From NCBI GenBank assembly GCA_964423265.1, contig CAYREF010000012.1:1-40266 (forward strand): a stretch of 40,266 nucleotides of DNA. The letters run 5' to 3'. Under the pieces are notes generated by a model, which was not told where the DNA came from, did no database searches, and worked only from the letters and a program-made list of their open reading frames with translations. Shown one piece after another: positions 33,520 through 40,266 of the stretch. The DNA is from M55B165 sp964423265 (GTDB taxonomy: Bacteria; Actinomycetota; Humimicrobiia; Humimicrobiales; Humimicrobiaceae). Each line of letters begins with the position of its first letter. The stretch's first letter is position 1. The position numbers and the translations under genes were made by a program.

Positions 33520-34632
33520 ATGAATGACATATTAGATACTCGCTACCAAAAAGTGAGGAGAAGCAAGGATGAACTTTTAAAACATCTTAACACCTTCACC
33601 CTAGATTTAAAAATATCAGTTGGAATATGGTATTTTACACCAGTTGGTGGAAGGTTTCATGCTGCCTATGTCCCTTTTAAGGAAATACCTGAAAAAATTG
33701 AAATGGCTGCAGGCTTAGCAAAGTATGGGGTAAAGGCCATAGAGGCACATTATCCTAATGAAGTAAATGAAGACAACTACCATCTGTATAAGCAATTGGA
33801 AAAAGAGGCAGGGATTAAACTTTTAAGCTGTTACCCTGCAATCTTTTATCCTAAAGAATATGAATTTGGGTCTCTTTCTAATCCCTATAAAAAGTATAGG
33901 AAAAAGGCTATTGGGACCCTTATTAACTGTCTAAAATTTGCTAAAAAGAACAACTTGCATCATGCAGGAATTTGGCCAGGAATTGACGGATACTTGTATT
34001 CTTTGGGCAATAACTATTATGACATGTGGGATAGATTTGAGGATGCAGTAGCCCTAGCTATGGATGAAGTACCGGGAATTCCAGTTGCAATAGAGCCTAA
34101 GCCCTATGAGCCGATACCCAATAATATTTACAGGACAACATCTGATGGGTTGATTGCATGTGAACAAATAGAGAGAAAGCTAAAGTCCAAAGAAAATATG
34201 AACATTTTAAAGAAGGGTTACACCCTTTTAGGTATGCAGCCAGAAATTGGTCATATCAGGATGGGATTTGAAGATTCCCCTTATGCGTTTCTAATGTCAA
34301 CTAGACTAGGGAGGCTTTTCCATACCCACTGGAATAGCCAGCCATTAGGAAATTATGACCAGGACTTAAATGTAGGGGTTGTTGAGTGGCAACAGGCAGA
34401 AGCTTCCTTATTTGCCCTTAAAATGGTTGGATTTAATGAATATTTTGGTTTTGACATTAACCCGGAAAGAATTCCCGTGGAAAAAGCAATTGAGCTTAAT
34501 TCAAAAGCTTTAAACTTGATGAACCAAAGGATTAACAGCCTTCCAAATGAAAGAATAGTGGAATCCTATTTCGACCCAGAAAACAACAGGGGGGAGATAG
34601 AGGATATCCTAATAGATAGCATGGCAAAATAA
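33520..34632 (+). CDS. Divergent xylose-isomerase-related sugar isomerase
   Basis: 370 residues, XylA-like in overall pattern: AIEPKPYEP (E192, K194), QPEIGHIRM (E242, H245), LFHTHWNSQ then NYDQDLNVG (D280, D282) and YFGFDINP (D312). Compared with Streptomyces xylose isomerase, the metal ligand Asp245 position is His (H270), and the catalytic His-Asp pair is only partly kept (AHYPNE in place of FHDDD). So it is a family member of uncertain activity. ATG 33520 is preferred because GGAGGGG sits just upstream, between it and an in-frame ATG at 33505. Confidence 0.75.
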   Translation: MNDILDTRYQKVRRSKDELLKHLNTFTLDLKISVGIWYFTPVGGRFHAAYVPFKEIPEKIEMAAGLAKYGVKAIEAHYPNEVNEDNYHLYKQLEKEAGIKLLSCYPAIFYPKEYEFGSLSNPYKKYRKKAIGTLINCLKFAKKNNLHHAGIWPGIDGYLYSLGNNYYDMWDRFEDAVALAMDEVPGIPVAIEPKPYEPIPNNIYRTTSDGLIACEQIERKLKSKENMNILKKGYTLLGMQPEIGHIRMGFEDSPYAFLMSTRLGRLFHTHWNSQPLGNYDQDLNVGVVEWQQAEASLFALKMVGFNEYFGFDINPERIPVEKAIELNSKALNLMNQRINSLPNERIVESYFDPENNRGEIEDILIDSMAK

Positions 34633-34653
34633 TTTATAAGGGGTTGAAATAAT

Positions 34654-35769
34654 ATGGCTAAAAAAGTAAAAGTTGCAATAATTGGGCTGGGTTTTGGGGC
34701 GGATTTTATACCTATATACCAAAAACACCCCGATGCTGAATTGTATGCAATTTGCAGGCGGAACAAACAAGAGCTAGATAAATGTGGGGAGAAATACAAT
34801 GTGGATAGAAGATTTACTAATTACAAGGATATATTAAAAATAGATGAAGTGGATGCTATTCATGTGGTAACACCGGTAAACACACATGCAGAAATTGTTC
34901 TTGACTGCTTAAATGCGGGAAAGCATGTTGCCTCTACTGTGCCTATGGCTACTAGTATTGGCGACTGCAAGAAAATAGTAAAAACAAGGCGTAAGGTAGA
35001 CAAAATATATATGATGATGGAAACATCAGCATATACTAGGGAATTCCTTTATGTTAAGAATTTGGTTGACAGCGGCAAGCTGGGAAAAATCCAGTTTTTA
35101 AGGGGCTCACACTTGCAGGACATGGAAGAGTGGGGAGAACCATGGCCAGGATTTCCACCCATGCATTATGCAACACATGCAGTCAGCCCCCTGGCAGTTT
35201 TAGCTAATGCTGATATTGATTCTGTTTATTGCCTTGGGTCAGGCAGGATCAGGGAAGAATATATAAAGAAATATAATTCGCCTTTTGCAGTAGAATCTAC
35301 CCTTTTAAAATTCAGGGATTCTGATTTAGCAGGAGAGATAACCAGGTCGCTTTATGATACAGTAAGGCAATATATAGAAAGCTTTGATGTTTATGGTAAA
35401 AAATTATCTTTTGAATGGAATAGGCTTGAAAGCGAGAATCCGATCCTGCATTTGGGAAAAGAAGATGCTAAAAGGGTAGAGGTACCTGATACAGGGTATA
35501 TGCTACCTGAAGAAGTTGTACAATTCACAAAATCCGAAGAAGTAATGGATGATGAGGAAAAACAGCATTTATCTTTTATACAAGGATCCGGGCATGGCGG
35601 ATCACATCCTCATATGGTGCATGAGTTCGTGAGAGCTATTATAGAAGACAGGGATTCAGCAATAGATGCAGAAAAAGCGGCAAACTGGACTTGTACCGGC
35701 TTATGTGCCCACATGTCTGCTATGAAAGGCGGAGAAAAGATTTATCTGCCAGACTTTTATAATCTCTAA
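34654..35769 (+). CDS. Gfo/Idh/MocA-family oxidoreductase, second copy, without the EKP motif
   Basis: 371 residues. The Rossmann motif is VAIIGLGFGADFIPIY. Where most relatives have EKP, this protein has HVASTVPMATSIGDC, so the conserved lysine is absent. C-terminal segments include GSGHGGSHPHMVHEFVRAI. It may use its cofactor differently, act on a different substrate class, or belong to the known minority subgroup with a VPMA-type motif. An AAGGGG Shine-Dalgarno lies upstream, and the broken FGGY kinase follows after 20 bases. Confidence 0.85.
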   Translation: MAKKVKVAIIGLGFGADFIPIYQKHPDAELYAICRRNKQELDKCGEKYNVDRRFTNYKDILKIDEVDAIHVVTPVNTHAEIVLDCLNAGKHVASTVPMATSIGDCKKIVKTRRKVDKIYMMMETSAYTREFLYVKNLVDSGKLGKIQFLRGSHLQDMEEWGEPWPGFPPMHYATHAVSPLAVLANADIDSVYCLGSGRIREEYIKKYNSPFAVESTLLKFRDSDLAGEITRSLYDTVRQYIESFDVYGKKLSFEWNRLESENPILHLGKEDAKRVEVPDTGYMLPEEVVQFTKSEEVMDDEEKQHLSFIQGSGHGGSHPHMVHEFVRAIIEDRDSAIDAEKAANWTCTGLCAHMSAMKGGEKIYLPDFYNL

Positions 35770-35789
35770 TTAAAATAATAGGGGTAGGT

Positions 35790-37306
35790 TTGAGCCTTCT
35801 TGGTATAGATATCGGTACTACAGGGTGTAAGGCTGTAGCATTCGATGAAAATGGAAAAGTACTGGCTTTATCTTACAATGAATATCCACTGCTACACTCT
35901 AAAGAGGGTTATTGTGAGCTGGATCCAAATCTTGTCTTCAATAATATCAAAAATTCAATAATTGAAATCAATCAAAAAGTAGGGAAGAATAAGATTAAGG
36001 CTTTTAGTATTTCCTGTCAGGGAGAAGCAATTATACCTGTTGATAAGAATAATAACTCCCTTTACAATGCCATTGTTACTTTTGACAGCAGAACCAAGGA
36101 ACAATACCTGTTTTGAGAAAGAGAATTAGGCAAAAAGAATATTTTTAGCATAACAGGTATGCCCCTTCATCCCATGTATTCTATTAATAAAATAATGTGG
36201 TAAAAAAATATCTATCAGGCATTTATAAAAAAGCATACAAGTTTTTATGTTTCGAAGATTTTGTATTCTCCCAATTGGGGATGAAGCCAACTATAGACCA
36301 TTGCCTGGCGGCAAGAACTATGGCCCTGGATATAAGGAAAAAAGAATGGTCAAAAGAGATACTTGAAACTGCAGGGATCAAGGAAGATAAATTGGCAGAA
36401 CTTAAGCCTTCCGGGCAAATTGTAGGAAAGCTAAATGTAGATATTGCCAAAAAGCTGGGTTTCACTGAAAATGTATTTGGGGTAACCGGGGGACATGATC
36501 AGGGATGCGGCGCTCTTGGTGCTGGTATTACTAATGAAGGGGTTGCGATGAATGCTACTGGCACCTCAGACGTTCTTGCTGTTATCTGCAATGATGCCAA
36601 CCTTTCAGATAAAATGTTAGAATACAATTACTCTTGCTATCCATATGTTACGGAAGACAAGTATATGAGAATCTCCTTTAATTTAACTGGAGGGCTTCTT
36701 CTTAGGTGGTTTAGGGATAATTTCTGTGAAAAAGAAATAAAAAAAGCTAAAAAAGATAATATGGATGCATATGATTTAATACTGAAAAATATACAAGAAA
36801 ATCCCACTAATCTTTTCATTTTGCCACATTTTGTAGGTAGCGGGACTCCTTATATGGATTCAAACTCTAAAGGTCTGTTAATAGGGCTAGATTTAGAAAA
36901 TGATAAAAATAAAATAGCTAAAGCAATTATTGAAAGTTTAACCTTTGATTTAAGGTTTAACCTTGAGAAGCTTAAACAATCAGGTATAGTCATTAAGAAA
37001 CTGGTAGCAATAGGGGGAGGGGCAAAATCTAAAAAATGGCTTAAATTGAAGGCGGATATTCTTGATATTGAATTAATTACACCAGAAAACTTAGAAGCCG
37101 CATGTTTTGGCGCAGCATTGCTTGCAGGAAAGGCAATATGTGTATATTCTTCATACCAGGAGGCAATAAGAAAAACTGTTAAAGAAAAAATGAAATTTAT
37201 TCCTGACAAAAGAAATTTAAAAATATACAATAAAAGATATAAAATTTATAAAGGCATATACAGAAAAAATAAAAATTTATTGCATAGAATTAATGATTTA
37301 GATTAA
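35790..37306 (+). pseudogene. FGGY-family carbohydrate kinase, broken by a stop and a frameshift
   Basis: Two pieces together make one FGGY kinase. The first (35790-36116) starts LLGIDIGTTGCKAVAFD and ends at TGA 36114-36116. Reading on in the same frame gives ERELGKKNIFSITGMPLHPM, the expected continuation, so a Trp codon (TGG) has likely become TGA. Near 36198-36201 one base is missing, and the second piece continues in another frame as KKYLSGIYKKAYKFLCFEDF to the end (GGHDQGCGALGAG, AIGGGAKSKKW). TGA is used as a normal stop elsewhere in the window. The first piece lacks the xylulokinase MHG motif (SCQGEAIIP), so the ancestral substrate was probably not xylulose. The start is TTG with AGGGGTAGG upstream. 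Confidence 0.85.
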
Positions 37307-37316
37307 GGGGGCAAGA

Positions 37317-38846
37317 GTGAGCACTTATTTGATAGGGACTGACATAGGAACCACTTCTACTAAAACTGTATTAATAAACCAGAATGGCAAATTAGTATCA
37401 TCAGCTACCATGGATTACCCTATGGACGTACCCAAAGCAGGGTGGGCTGAGCAAAACCCAAAAGATTGGTATGATGCTACTATTAAAACAATTAGACAGG
37501 TTTTAAAAGATTCTAAAATTAATCCTGCAGACATAAATGCGATAGGTCTATCCGGGCAAATGCATGGCAGTGTTTTTTTAGATGAAAAGAATGAAGTTAT
37601 AAGGCCTGCCATTTTATGGTGTGACCAGAGGACTGGAAAACAATGCCAGGAAATTTATGATATTTTTGGATTTAAAGAATTCGTAAAGTTATCTCATAAT
37701 CAGGCTCTATCTGGATTTACAGCACCTAAAATTCTTTGGTTAAGGAAAAACGAGCCTGAAAATTATAAAAAGATTAAAAAAATCTTACTTCCCAAAGATT
37801 ATGTAAGATATAAATTATCCGGCGTTTTTGCCACAGAAGTTTCCGATGCTGCAGGCACTATACTGCTTGATATAGCTAAAAGGGACTGGTCAAGAGAAAT
37901 ACTTGAAGGCCTGAAAATTAAGCCGGAATTGCTTCCCCCTGTGCATGAATCACCTGAAATTACTTCTAAGGTAAATAAAAAGGCTGCAAAGCTTACCGGC
38001 CTTAAAGAAGGGACCCCAATTGCCGGCGGAGGCAGTGATAATGCAGCGGGAGCGGTAGGATCAGGAATTATCAGGGAAGGTCTGATATCTGATTCTATTG
38101 GAACAAGTGGTGTAGTATTTGCTACCAGTAACAAACCTGTATATGACCCTGAGGGCAGGATTCATGCTTTCTGCCATGCTATACCAGGTAAATGGCATTT
38201 TACTGGGGTTACTCTTTCAGCTGCAGGTTCCCTTAAGTGGTATTATGAAGCCTTCGGACCCAGCAAGGAAATAACAAATAAATATCCAGACAAGAAAGAA
38301 TATGAGCTGCTAAACAAGCAAGCTGAAAATATTAATCCGGGCTCTGAAGGCCTTATATTCCTGCCTTATCTTTCAGGGGAAAGAACCCCGCATGGAGATC
38401 CTTATGCAAGGGGAATATTTTTTGGCCTTTCTTATGTTCATGGACAAGACCATTTTATAAGAGCAATCATGGAGGGAGTTTCATTTAGCCAGCTTGATTG
38501 TCTGTCTCTCATAAGGGCACAAAATATTTCTTCTGATAAAGTTGTAATGTTTGGCGGGGGAGCTAAAAGTAAAATCTGGAGGCAAATTTTAGCTGATATT
38601 TTAAATACAAAAATAGTTACTATTAATATAGGAGAAGGCCCTGCTTATGGTGCAGCATTAATAGCTGGAGCTGGCAGTGAAGTATTTGCAAGCATAGAGG
38701 AAGCGTGTGATAAAACAATTAAAGAAGTAAGTGAAATTAATCCAATTGCTGAAAATGTGGCAAAATATAAAAAAATATACCCTATTTACAGGTCATTATA
38801 TGATGATTTAAAAGAGGAATATAAAAATCTTGAAGGGGTCGATTAA
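37317..38846 (+). CDS. xylB: FGGY-family kinase, xylulokinase-like
   Basis: 509 residues, full length. The FGGY N-domain starts YLIGTDIGTTSTKTVLI, and the xylulokinase substrate motif SGQMHGSVF is present, followed by ILWCDQRTGKQC. The catalytic Asp is in GGGSDNAAGAVGSG, and the FGGGAKSKIWRQ ATP-site segment is clear. It phosphorylates D-xylulose, or a similar ketopentose, for the pentose phosphate pathway and is the probable exit step of this locus. GTG 37317 follows AAGGGGG. Its stop codon overlaps the dut start (TAATG). Confidence 0.88.
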   Translation: MSTYLIGTDIGTTSTKTVLINQNGKLVSSATMDYPMDVPKAGWAEQNPKDWYDATIKTIRQVLKDSKINPADINAIGLSGQMHGSVFLDEKNEVIRPAILWCDQRTGKQCQEIYDIFGFKEFVKLSHNQALSGFTAPKILWLRKNEPENYKKIKKILLPKDYVRYKLSGVFATEVSDAAGTILLDIAKRDWSREILEGLKIKPELLPPVHESPEITSKVNKKAAKLTGLKEGTPIAGGGSDNAAGAVGSGIIREGLISDSIGTSGVVFATSNKPVYDPEGRIHAFCHAIPGKWHFTGVTLSAAGSLKWYYEAFGPSKEITNKYPDKKEYELLNKQAENINPGSEGLIFLPYLSGERTPHGDPYARGIFFGLSYVHGQDHFIRAIMEGVSFSQLDCLSLIRAQNISSDKVVMFGGGAKSKIWRQILADILNTKIVTINIGEGPAYGAALIAGAGSEVFASIEEACDKTIKEVSEINPIAENVAKYKKIYPIYRSLYDDLKEEYKNLEGVD

Positions 38847-39280
38847 TGGTTACAGTTAAGGTTAAGTTATTAGACAAATCATTAAATATTCCTAAGTATG
38901 CCAACAGCGGTGATGCCGGGCTTGATTTATATAGCAGGCTAGACTATAGATTAAAGCCATTTGAAAGAAAAAAAATTCCCACCGGGATAAAAGTGGCTAT
39001 ACCCACGGGGTGTGCTGGATTCGTACAACCCAAATCAGGCCTTGCCATAAAAAATGGTATAGGGTTGGTTAATAGTCCCGGGTTGATAGATTCAGGCTAC
39101 AGAGGTGAAGTATGTGCAATTTTAATAAACCTTGATCCTGAAAAAGAGTTTATCATTAAAAAAGGAGATAAAATCTGCCAGCTGGTTATACAAAAAATAG
39201 AGGATGCTAATATAGTAGAAGTTAAAGATTTAGATAGAACAAATAGGGGAGAGGGAGGATTTGGAAGTACTGGTAGCTAA
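38846..39280 (+). CDS. dut: dUTP diphosphatase
   Basis: 144 residues with all five trimeric dUTPase motifs: GDAGLDLY, PKSGLAIKNG, GLIDSGYRGE, GDKICQLVI and RGEGGFGSTG. It hydrolyses dUTP to dUMP, keeping uracil out of DNA and feeding dTMP synthesis. It shares one base with the xylulokinase stop, so it is translated together with a sugar-use gene, probably only an operon accident. Confidence 0.96.
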   Translation: MVTVKVKLLDKSLNIPKYANSGDAGLDLYSRLDYRLKPFERKKIPTGIKVAIPTGCAGFVQPKSGLAIKNGIGLVNSPGLIDSGYRGEVCAILINLDPEKEFIIKKGDKICQLVIQKIEDANIVEVKDLDRTNRGEGGFGSTGS

Positions 39281-39311
39281 AGACAATTTTATTATCTGAA
39301 TGTATTTGTTT

Positions 39312-39356
39312 TGTATGCTTGTGATGTATGCATAAAAATGACAAAATAAGCATACA
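39312..39356. promoter_or_regulatory. Inverted/direct repeats and possible promoter before the MNT/HEPN pair
   Basis: TGTATGCTT (39312-39320) is the exact inverted match of AAGCATACA (39348-39356). A second TGTATGC occurs at 39325-39331, 13 bases from the first. A weak promoter TTGTGA (39319-39324), 17 bases, CAAAAT (39342-39347) lies within the repeats. This suggests an operator, as toxin-antitoxin pairs usually autoregulate. The regulator is not identified. Confidence 0.4.
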
Positions 39357-39377
39357 TTAATTAATAGTTATATAAAA

Positions 39378-39716
39378 ATGGGAATATTAAAAATTTTACA
39401 AAAAAATAAAATTGAAAAAAAGAAAGCTGAAACCAAAAGGGCATTAAAAGAAGCTAAAAATATTTCTAAAACTCTGGTCGAAAAATTTGGTGCTAAAAAA
39501 GTTTTTCTATATGGAAGTTTAGCCAGGGAAAAGAATTTCGATGATTTATCTGATATAGACTTAGCAGTAGTGGGTTTAGGAAATAAATATTTAAAGGCAT
39601 ACGGACATTGTATTATGAAAAGTAAATTTAAATTAGATATAAGAGCTTATGAAGATATGACAGACAAGTACAAAAATATTATATCAAAAGAAGGTTTAAT
39701 ACTGTATGAAAGATAA
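39378..39716 (+). CDS. MNT-domain nucleotidyltransferase (putative antitoxin)
   Basis: 112 residues. The minimal nucleotidyltransferase motif is YGSLAR (G46-S47) followed by DLSDIDLAVV with D59 and D61. The N-terminus is lysine-rich (about residues 8-25). In type VII MNT/HEPN systems this protein AMPylates and thereby silences the HEPN RNase. It overlaps the next gene by 11 bases. No Shine-Dalgarno is visible. Confidence 0.85.
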   Translation: MGILKILQKNKIEKKKAETKRALKEAKNISKTLVEKFGAKKVFLYGSLAREKNFDDLSDIDLAVVGLGNKYLKAYGHCIMKSKFKLDIRAYEDMTDKYKNIISKEGLILYER

Positions 39717-40155
39717 ATATTATAATAATATTAAGTCTTATTTAAATGACGAAATTGGTAAAATAGGTGAACTAAAAGCTGAATTATCCAAGTGCCAGGG
39801 AAATAGCCGTATAATAAGGCGTGCAAAAGGTTCAATACTTCATGATTTCTATAATGCCTGTGAAAGGATATTTGAAATTATCGCCCGGGAAATTGATGGA
39901 GGAGTTATACATGGTAATAAATGGCATAAAAGGTTATTATACCAAATGACTAAAAGTAGTTTTAAGGAAAGACCGCAAGTAATATCTACTAAACTGGCCG
40001 CAGAATTAGAAGAATACCTTGCATTTAGACATTTATTTAGAAATATTTACGGTTTTGAATTGGAAGGCGATAGATTGTCAAGACTAGTTGAAAAGTTTGA
40101 TAAGATTTCTAATCTATTTGTTACAGAAATAAAAAGTTTTATAAAAAAACTATAA
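39706..40155 (+). CDS. HEPN-domain protein, HepT-like putative RNase toxin
   Basis: 149 residues, helical. The motif FRHLFRNIYGFELE (R108, H109, R112, Y115) matches the RHFFRHAYG-type motif of HepT-like ribonuclease-domain proteins paired with MNT enzymes, near the C-terminal third. In characterised HEPN toxins the Rx4-6H motif forms the RNase site; here the conserved His follows R108 directly, so activity is not assured. It is co-translated with the MNT gene. Confidence 0.75.
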   Translation: MKDKYYNNIKSYLNDEIGKIGELKAELSKCQGNSRIIRRAKGSILHDFYNACERIFEIIAREIDGGVIHGNKWHKRLLYQMTKSSFKERPQVISTKLAAELEEYLAFRHLFRNIYGFELEGDRLSRLVEKFDKISNLFVTEIKSFIKKL

Positions 40156-40158
40156 CCA

Positions 40159-40248
40159 GAAGTATAAATTATAATTATCAGGTCTTTTCCCGAAATCTAT
40201 TGACATTTAACCCTAATTTTATAATGTAGTGTTAAGAGTTTATACTTC
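40159..40248. promoter_or_regulatory. Inverted repeat flanking a promoter-like segment at the window end
   Basis: GAAGTATAAA (40159-40168) and TTTATACTTC (40239-40248) are perfect 10-bp inverted copies 70 bases apart. Between them lie TTGACA (40200-40205) and TATAAT (40220-40225), but their spacer is 14 bases, shorter than usual. The gene it would serve is outside the window. Confidence 0.35.
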
Positions 40249-40266
40249 CGATAATATATATTATGT

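Noticed and set aside
36114..36116. TGA in the first FGGY kinase as a recoded Trp codon
   Set aside because: Many genes here end in TGA (for example miaB and the first MinD gene), and a second, frameshifting lesion follows, so decay is simpler.

Overview
The window is about 40 kb of AT-rich bacterial DNA, densely coding and mostly read on the + strand; only lexA, ilvC and one small membrane-protein gene are on the - strand. Several traits suggest an anaerobic, Gram-positive-like bacterium. There is a HypA hydrogenase maturation factor, ferredoxin-type MinD ATPases, RNase Y, SpoVS, an LL-diaminopimelate aminotransferase, and a LexA system whose apparent operator (CGAACATACGTTTG) is of the Bacillus/actinobacterial type. 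An uncultured low-GC lineage (Bacillota-like, AT-rich Actinomycetota or similar) is plausible, but I cannot fix the taxonomy from sequence alone.

Region 1 (1-5.4 kb) is a redox and metal-cofactor neighbourhood. It holds a radical SAM protein, two NifX/NifB-type small proteins flanking a glycine-rich zinc-ribbon protein and a DUF134 regulator, two adjacent MinD-family ATPases with ferredoxin inserts, a DUF89 protein and HypA. The first ATPase has lost exactly the ligands of one of its two predicted [4Fe-4S] clusters.

Region 2 (5.4-14.4 kb) is a housekeeping run: rny, a GHKL ATPase, spoVS, miaB, miaA, dapF, dapL, hflX. The genes are close together or overlapping. rny is preceded by a long AT-rich leader with a good promoter at one end and an intrinsic terminator just before the ribosome binding site.

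Region 3 (14.4-16.6 kb) is an SOS node. lexA and ilvC are on the - strand, and a small membrane/LysM-like gene resembling the division inhibitor YneA is divergent from ilvC. Its strong promoter contains one SOS box in the spacer and a second downstream. The ilvC terminator, the lexA promoter and a weaker SOS-like box overlap.

Region 4 (16.6-19.9 kb) holds an MFS transporter, a four-TM protein and a leucine-rich-repeat lipoprotein.

Region 5 (19.9-38.8 kb) is a large carbohydrate-use locus. It has a ROK repressor, a complete CUT1-type ABC importer (binding protein, two permeases, a small membrane protein, two ATPases), four xylose-isomerase-like TIM-barrel proteins (one a tagatose/psicose 3-epimerase type, one a divergent XylA relative), two Gfo/Idh/MocA oxidoreductases, a phosphomannose-isomerase-like cupin, a zinc polyol dehydrogenase, a broken FGGY kinase and an intact xylulokinase-like kinase. 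The likely logic is uptake of a sugar, polyol or oxidised sugar, interconversion by oxidation and isomerisation to a ketose such as xylulose, and phosphorylation into the pentose phosphate pathway. The substrate is not determined. Three genes are visibly richer in G+C than their neighbours.

Region 6 (38.8 kb to end) has dut, then an MNT nucleotidyltransferase/HEPN pair of the toxin-antitoxin type with an inverted repeat in front of it. I saw no rRNA, tRNA, CRISPR array or insertion sequence.
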